NCBI GenBank assembly: GCA_958510825.1
Contig: OY294046.1
Location: 7,886,049 to 7,950,048 of the forward strand
From: Brachypterus glaber
Taxonomy: Eukaryota > Arthropoda > Insecta > Coleoptera > Kateretidae
DNA length: 64,000 nt
Reading direction: 5' to 3'
In this document: positions 59,829-64,000 of the stretch, one piece after another
Layout: every line of letters begins with the position of its first letter
Numbering within the stretch: the stretch's first letter is position 1
Position numbers and translations under genes: made by a program
Notes under the pieces: model-generated
Seen by the model: only the letters and a program-made list of their open reading frames with translations
What the model was told of the DNA's origin: nothing
Databases searched by the model: none

Positions 59829-60165
59829 ATAAAATGCAGAAGCTGGAACAACCAAACCCTCTCTTCCCAAACCATAAACCAAACATGCTAGACATAGCAA
59901 AGATGTCACCCATCCAAATATCACCACAAGTGGTGACATTTTAACTTTGCAATCAACTCTAAACATAAAATATCCCGCCATCATTCCTATTAAATACGGT
60001 CCGATCCTCATCCAAGGTTTGTCGTAAAGTTGGTCAAATAATGCAAAAGGCTCTTCAACTCGCGCAATAAAGTTGAACTTCATTGCAATAATAAATGTTG
60101 TTATCCATGATGCCAAAAGTAGCACTCCTATACTTGCTGCAGCAAATTTTAGATGATTGTTTCCC
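59829..60165 (-). CDS. NRF-6-like protein, exon with YDKPWMRIGPYLIGM
   Basis: The exon opens with one base completing an arginine codon, then GNNHLKFAAASIGVLLLASW. It continues through a helix and EPFALFDQLYDKPWMRIGPY, LIGMMAGYFMFR and another two helices to VVPASAFY at a gtaagt donor. I chose the tatag acceptor at 60166-60167 because it alone keeps frame with the exon at 62399. A better-looking ag at 60201-60202 would shift the frame. YxKPWxRxGPYLxG is the most conserved block of the family. Confidence 0.93.
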
Positions 60166-60245
60166 CTATAAACAAGTTTTTTATTTGTCGTGCGTTCTTG
60201 CTAATAGGGAATTAAAAAAAAAGGAAAAACAAGCTTAATAAATTA

Positions 60246-61070
60246 CACAGGCCCACAAAAAAATTATTTTTTCCCGTTGAAACTGAATCCGGAACCCGTT
60301 TAACCCCTACACGTCAGGATTTTGACATAACCTCAAAAAACACCCGAAAAACTACTGAAACCGCTAAAATCATCTATGCCATACCAATGTTAAATCCCTG
60401 TCCCCAAATTTCTAATTCTATAACCCCAGAACCTCATAATCCCCTAACCTCATAAAACCATAGCCGCATAACCTCAAAACCCCGTAACCTCATTAAGTAG
60501 AAAAATCTAGTTTGGGAAAACAGAACAAATTCCTCAGTTTTTTTTGTGGAATATTGTCATAGGTAAGTAACTCTAACCCTAAAATCCCCTAACAACCTAA
60601 TCTCAAAATCCCTTCACTTCGTAACCCCATATACTATATCCCCTTAATCCCGTTATCCTATTCTGTGGAGAAGTCCAGTTAAAAAAATAATGAAGTAGTC
60701 CTTGATTCATGACTTCACTCACAAAACTCTTATGATTTCGAGAACCGGACTTCTCCACAGAATAGGATGATGGGGTTAAGAGGTTATAATATATGAGGTT
60801 ACGAAGTGAAGGGGTTAGGAGGTTTGATGGGATTTTAGGGTTATACATTTACTTATTCATAACTATGTTCCACAAGAAAATTTCACGTAATTGTTCTGTT
60901 TTCCCGAACCAGATTACTTAATAAAGTAACGGGGTTTTGAGGTTATGGAGTAATGGTATTCCGAGGTTAGGGGATTATGGGGTTACGAAATTACGAATTG
61001 GGAGGAAGGGGGTGAAAGTGGTATGGAGTAGATGATTTCAGTAGTTTTTCGAGTGTTTTTGAGTTAGTGT
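60246..61070. mobile_element. Foldback with 8-bp degenerate repeats, copy 2
   Basis: It is nearly identical to 13527-14474 over the left arm, the spacer (ttgattcatgacttcactca) and most of the right arm. The first about 45 bases and the last part of the right arm are cut back. It lies in an intron of the NRF-6-like gene. Confidence 0.88.
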
Positions 61071-61151
61071 TATCTTTTAGTAGTAGTTTTAGCTACCCCA
61101 AATAATTTCGATGTTTTGGACAAAAGTCAAAATTTATTGGACCATTAATCA

Positions 61152-62301
61152 TACTGTGCATGTCTAAAGTCCGCCCCCTTAACTTTTGAACGGCTTAAGA
61201 TATCATCTTGAAATTTGAAGCACATAAACGACATAACTCAAATAATGTTTTGGTATAAGTATATTTGGTATGTTTAGTGGGTAGTTGAGGCAGGGGGACA
61301 AGGGGGAACATTTTTTATATGGAAAGGAGAGTCGTTTGATACATTATTTTAAAGCTAATTAGATTATCTTATTGGGCATACAGGGTGATCATTTCAAAAC
61401 GTGCCACCTTAAATATCTCGCAAACTAAGGACAATGTGAAAAATCTAAAAATCAGGTCAATTTGATTTTTCGAGGGGGAAACTTAAATATATAGTTTTAG
61501 GGGTTCTATCTCTCACCCCCTAACCCCCAGCTACCCTAACATTAAAATCTAAATATCTTCTGATACGTAATTCAAAAGAGCTCAAAATATGATTAAATAG
61601 AGGGTTTTATGCGCTTTAATATGATGTCCTTTCCATTAAAAAAATGTCCCCCCTTGCTTTTAAATAAGACAACGTAAACTATCTTTTAGCATATATTTAA
61701 TACTTTCAGCTCTTAAAATGTGGGCAGGGGGGTATGAGGGCACATTTTTTTAAATAGAAAGGGGGGTCGTGTGATACATCATTTTAAAGCTTATAAAATT
61801 CTCCATTTAACTCCATATTTTTAAATAAAAAAAAATGGGTTTAAAATGGGGTTGAAAATGGGTATTAATGTCAAAATTCCTCTAAAAAAACAAATAATTT
61901 TTTAAAAATGCCTAATTTCATCATAAAAAAATGTTAATTATACTTTTAAACTAATTTTAGTTGACATAAATAAAAATTTATAAAAAAAAACTTAAAAAAT
62001 CGAATGTTTTAGCACAAAAAATTGAAAAATCAAAACCTTAAAAAACATTTTTAAAAAAATTTAAAATGTTAGTTTAAATAGAGAATTTTATAAGCTTTAA
62101 AATGACCCACCACAACACCCCCCTTTCTATTTAAAGAAATGTCCCCCCATGCCCCCTGCCCACATTTTAAGAGCTGAAAATATCAAATATATGCTAAAAG
62201 ATAGTTTAAGTTGTCTTATTTAAGAGTTCTAAATTTGAAGTCGATATCTCAACTCGTTCAAAAGTTAAAAGGGGGGGTGACTTTTGGACCGCACTGTATA
62301 T
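61152..62301. mobile_element. Foldback of the ccgcactgta family with an internal insertion
   Basis: actgtgcatgtctaaagtcc at the left and tggaccgcactgtata at the right are inverted, as are the ttaacttttgaacggct and tcgttcaaaagttaa stretches. Another half-element starting acagggtgatcatttcaaaa is embedded at about 61380. Motifs such as tttcagctcttaaaatgtgg are shared with 58714-59320. Confidence 0.75.
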
Positions 62302-62398
62302 ATATTTATTGATAAAGTTTCCGTTACTAATGATAAGTAATTATCAATTAGTAATTAATAATTAGTAATTATTAATACCACATTAAAAAATACCTTAC

Positions 62399-62779
62399 CT
62401 CACAGCAATCAACAACAAAACTGATGCAATCACGAAAAATTGCGTATCGTTGGCAATGTACCAGGACCATAACATACAGAACTGGTGTTGAGGATAAAAA
62501 TTGTTGATGTACAAGGCATTCCTCCACCAGAAATTACTGCAACTAATGTGATCGATGATCGCAGGAGAAAATACTGAGTAGTTATGTAAATATCTAAGAA
62601 TTATCTCGTTGACACCTAATACGAATAAATAAGCAGGAGTAAGTCTTAAGAATCTATACACTATCATAACAATAAATTTGAGGAGATTTGATTTGAACAC
62701 GATTAGTGGTTTTTCTTCTTTGGTTGATTTCACTGTTTTGGTTTCAGTCCGGAAGTATGTTATTGTAACTAGTAGACCA
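62399..62779 (-). CDS. NRF-6-like protein, exon with YRFLRLTPAYLFVLG and NFWWRNALYINNF
   Basis: After a atgtttcag acceptor one base completes a codon, then GLLVTITYFRTETKTVK. A charged loop follows, then IVYRFLRLTPAYLFVLGVNE, CSNFWWRNALYINNFYPQHQ, FCMLWSWYIANDTQFFVIAS and VLLLIAV at a gtaagg donor (phase 2). The R-x-x-R-L-x-P-A-Y and N-x-W-W-x-N-x-x-Y-x-N-N motifs mark this family. The GLLV start corresponds to the second membrane helix, which in relatives is preceded by the GH block that I could not find. Confidence 0.93.
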
Positions 62780-62814
62780 CTGAAACATAATAAATTAAGA
62801 TTATAATCTGTTTA

Positions 62815-63069
62815 TATACCGGGTGTCCCAACTCTACTTACCCAGCGATTTTCTCAAAAACTAAAAGAGATAATCAAATTCTGCAAAAACAACCTTAAAT
62901 TGGACATCAATATCTATAAAAATTATTCAAAAATAAAAAGGATTTAATGTTTGGTTACTTTATATATTTATAGATACTGTTGTCCCATTTAAGGTGGTTT
63001 TTGCAGACTTGATTATTTTTTTTAGTTTTCGAGAAAATCGCTGGTAAGTAGAGTTGGGACACTCGGTAT
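62815..63069. mobile_element. Foldback with ATACCGGGTGTCCC ends, about 255 bp
   Basis: ataccgggtgtcccaactct and the complementary right end flank arms with cagcgattttctcaaaaact and agttttcgagaaaatcgctg. It lies immediately upstream of the acceptor of the exon at 62779 (minus strand). Confidence 0.88.
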
Positions 63070-63876
63070 GCAGGCCTGCAAAATTAAAAGTTCCGCGAGA
63101 CTGCTTTGGATAGCATCAAAATCAAGAGTTTCCCTTTTCTTGTATTTTTCTTAGAAATTCTAAAAATCCTTTTAATTATTTACTTCATGTACAGCAAAGT
63201 AGAGAATTTTTTGTTACAAACGTCGCGACGTTTGGACTTTTTAAATAACTTAACATACGATTAATTTGAGAGTTAATATTATAATTATTAAACCTCTTAG
63301 TTGATTGAAAAAGTATCAGAGACAATTGCGTGCGCACAGCGGATGCCGCGAGTATCGTGGCAACCCCAAAAAATTTTGAGAGGGCGGCAGAATTTGGAAA
63401 CTAAACACAAAGTTCGGATTAAAGCAAAACCTATTTAGAAAATTTTAAAATAGAGAATCTGGAATTTTTTAATTTTAGCAATTTTAGTGATCTGAAATCA
63501 ATATATTTTTTTTTGTGAAAAGACGGCAATTTCATGGTTCTCACCCACAAAAGTAAAATCCTGCTCACGCCTATGATCCGGGATCTAGTTTGACTTCGTG
63601 GAATATTAAACATTAAAGGTCCTAGATTTAAGGACATTTCCTTAAATCAAAGCCACTTAAATCATTTATTTAAGATCATATTATCTTATCTGTCCCTCAC
63701 TTGTATAATGTTATTTCGCACGCCTATGAAATATGATACTCTCTTACTCTGTTAATCGTGTGAAATTTGGTTCTCATAGGTGGTCGTAGGAAAAAGCACT
63801 TGTTTTTGAAGAAAAACTTGTGGCAATGCCATTGCAAAATGGCCCTTATAGGTATAAATTATTTAAAGCTACTTAC
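63070..63876. other. Intron of the NRF-6-like gene, expected exon not seen
   Basis: By phase and domain order this stretch should contain an exon of about 230 bp with the WVxxGH block. In the three minus-strand frames I see no such motif. A 68-codon open frame at 63431-63637 has no family resemblance. Confidence 0.55.
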
Positions 63877-63983
63877 CCGTGAATTTTTTAAGTAAATTTG
63901 AAAATCCCCATCTTTTGAGAGTAACAGATACAAATTCGTCCATTTTAAAGCAGATAAAAACAATAATACACCTTTAAGGACAA
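63877..63983 (-). CDS. Probable upstream exon of the NRF-6-like protein
   Basis: A strong pyrimidine tract and ccatcag acceptor open a single stop-free frame of 35 codons, VLKGVLLFLSALKWTNLYLL, then LSKDGDFQIYLKNSR, ending at gtaagt in phase 0. The pattern FLS-x4-N-x-x-LL followed by YLKNSR resembles the family segment in which a helix and FS...N...L lead to CLHGIR. The exon cannot splice directly to the one at 62779 because the phases differ, so at least one exon should lie between. None was found. Confidence 0.5.
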
Positions 63984-64000
63984 CTGATGGCAAAAAAAAA

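Larger units (their letters stand above)
57399..63983 (-). other. Gene span: NRF-6-like multipass acyltransferase-3 family protein, 3' part
   Basis: Four clear minus-strand exons plus one probable one encode the C-terminal half of a protein of the nose resistant to fluoxetine type. Family hallmarks are visible in order: YRFLRLTPAYLFV, NFWWRNALYINNFYP, SWYIANDTQFF, YDKPWMRIGPYLIGMMAGY, HTAWGLSLAW, YGGP, PLSRLTYCAYLIHP and FEAPVV near the end. Family members are membrane proteins with about ten helices. Nematode NRF-6 acts in uptake or transport of lipophilic compounds and yolk; insects have many paralogues of mostly unknown substrate. The N-terminal signal and cysteine-rich domain would lie beyond position 64000. 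The phases of the last four exons agree. The block GxR...WVxxGH, which includes the conserved histidine, was not found. Confidence 0.88.

Noticed and set aside
60166..60200. Earlier acceptor at 60201 for the NRF-6-like exon
   Set aside because: It has a better-looking context but its phase does not match the upstream exon, and the extra residues do not fit the family. The acceptor at 60166 restores the frame.
63431..63637. 68-codon minus-strand frame as the missing NRF-6-like exon
   Set aside because: It has no GH block, no membrane-helix pattern and no fitting splice sites.

Overview
The window is animal nuclear DNA, AT-rich, with small exons, GT-AG introns of up to about 16 kb and a very dense load of transposon-derived sequence. 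It is most likely an insect. A beetle is my best guess from the style of the LINE and foldback repeats, but that is only an impression. There are no operons, CRISPR arrays or prokaryotic signals. Nearly all long open frames here are chance frames inside palindromic repeats.

Two genes lie tail to tail. Positions 1340-50477 on the plus strand hold the 3' part (17 exons by my reading, 428 codons plus stop) of a membrane-associated collagen of the MACIT group (types XIII/XXIII/XXV; Drosophila CG42342 and nematode COL-99 are the likely invertebrate counterparts). The call rests on uninterrupted Gly-X-Y exons with consistent phases and on the C-terminal [17 protein letters not shown] motif. The cytoplasmic and transmembrane N terminus lies upstream of the window. 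Positions 57399-63983 on the minus strand hold the 3' part of an NRF-6 (nose resistant to fluoxetine)-like multipass acyltransferase-3 protein. Its four C-terminal exons are clear and one upstream exon is probable. The exon that should carry the conserved GH block between them was not found.

The introns and the intergenic gap are mostly repeats: a 1.5 kb Tc1/mariner element with intact ends but a broken transposase (46042-47542), a tRNA-derived SINE with a TAATG tail (49664-49952), fragments of LINE reverse transcriptases (2997-3367, 4521-5033, 32868-33476), a decayed fragment of a multicopy arthropod zinc-binding protein (15310-15546), several minisatellites, and more than twenty inverted-repeat (MITE or foldback) elements from about 130 bp to 1.75 kb. 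Several foldbacks form families with two to five copies in the window, and some are nested two or three deep.

I saw no convincing new enzymatic or defence system. The most unusual material is the foldback landscape itself (long-hairpin potential inside two transcription units), a foldback family built on a degenerate 8-bp telomere-like period, the acidic tyrosine-rich tail of the collagen, and the absent catalytic-block exon in the NRF-6-like gene. All coordinates of repeats are by eye and may be off by a few bases to a few tens of bases.
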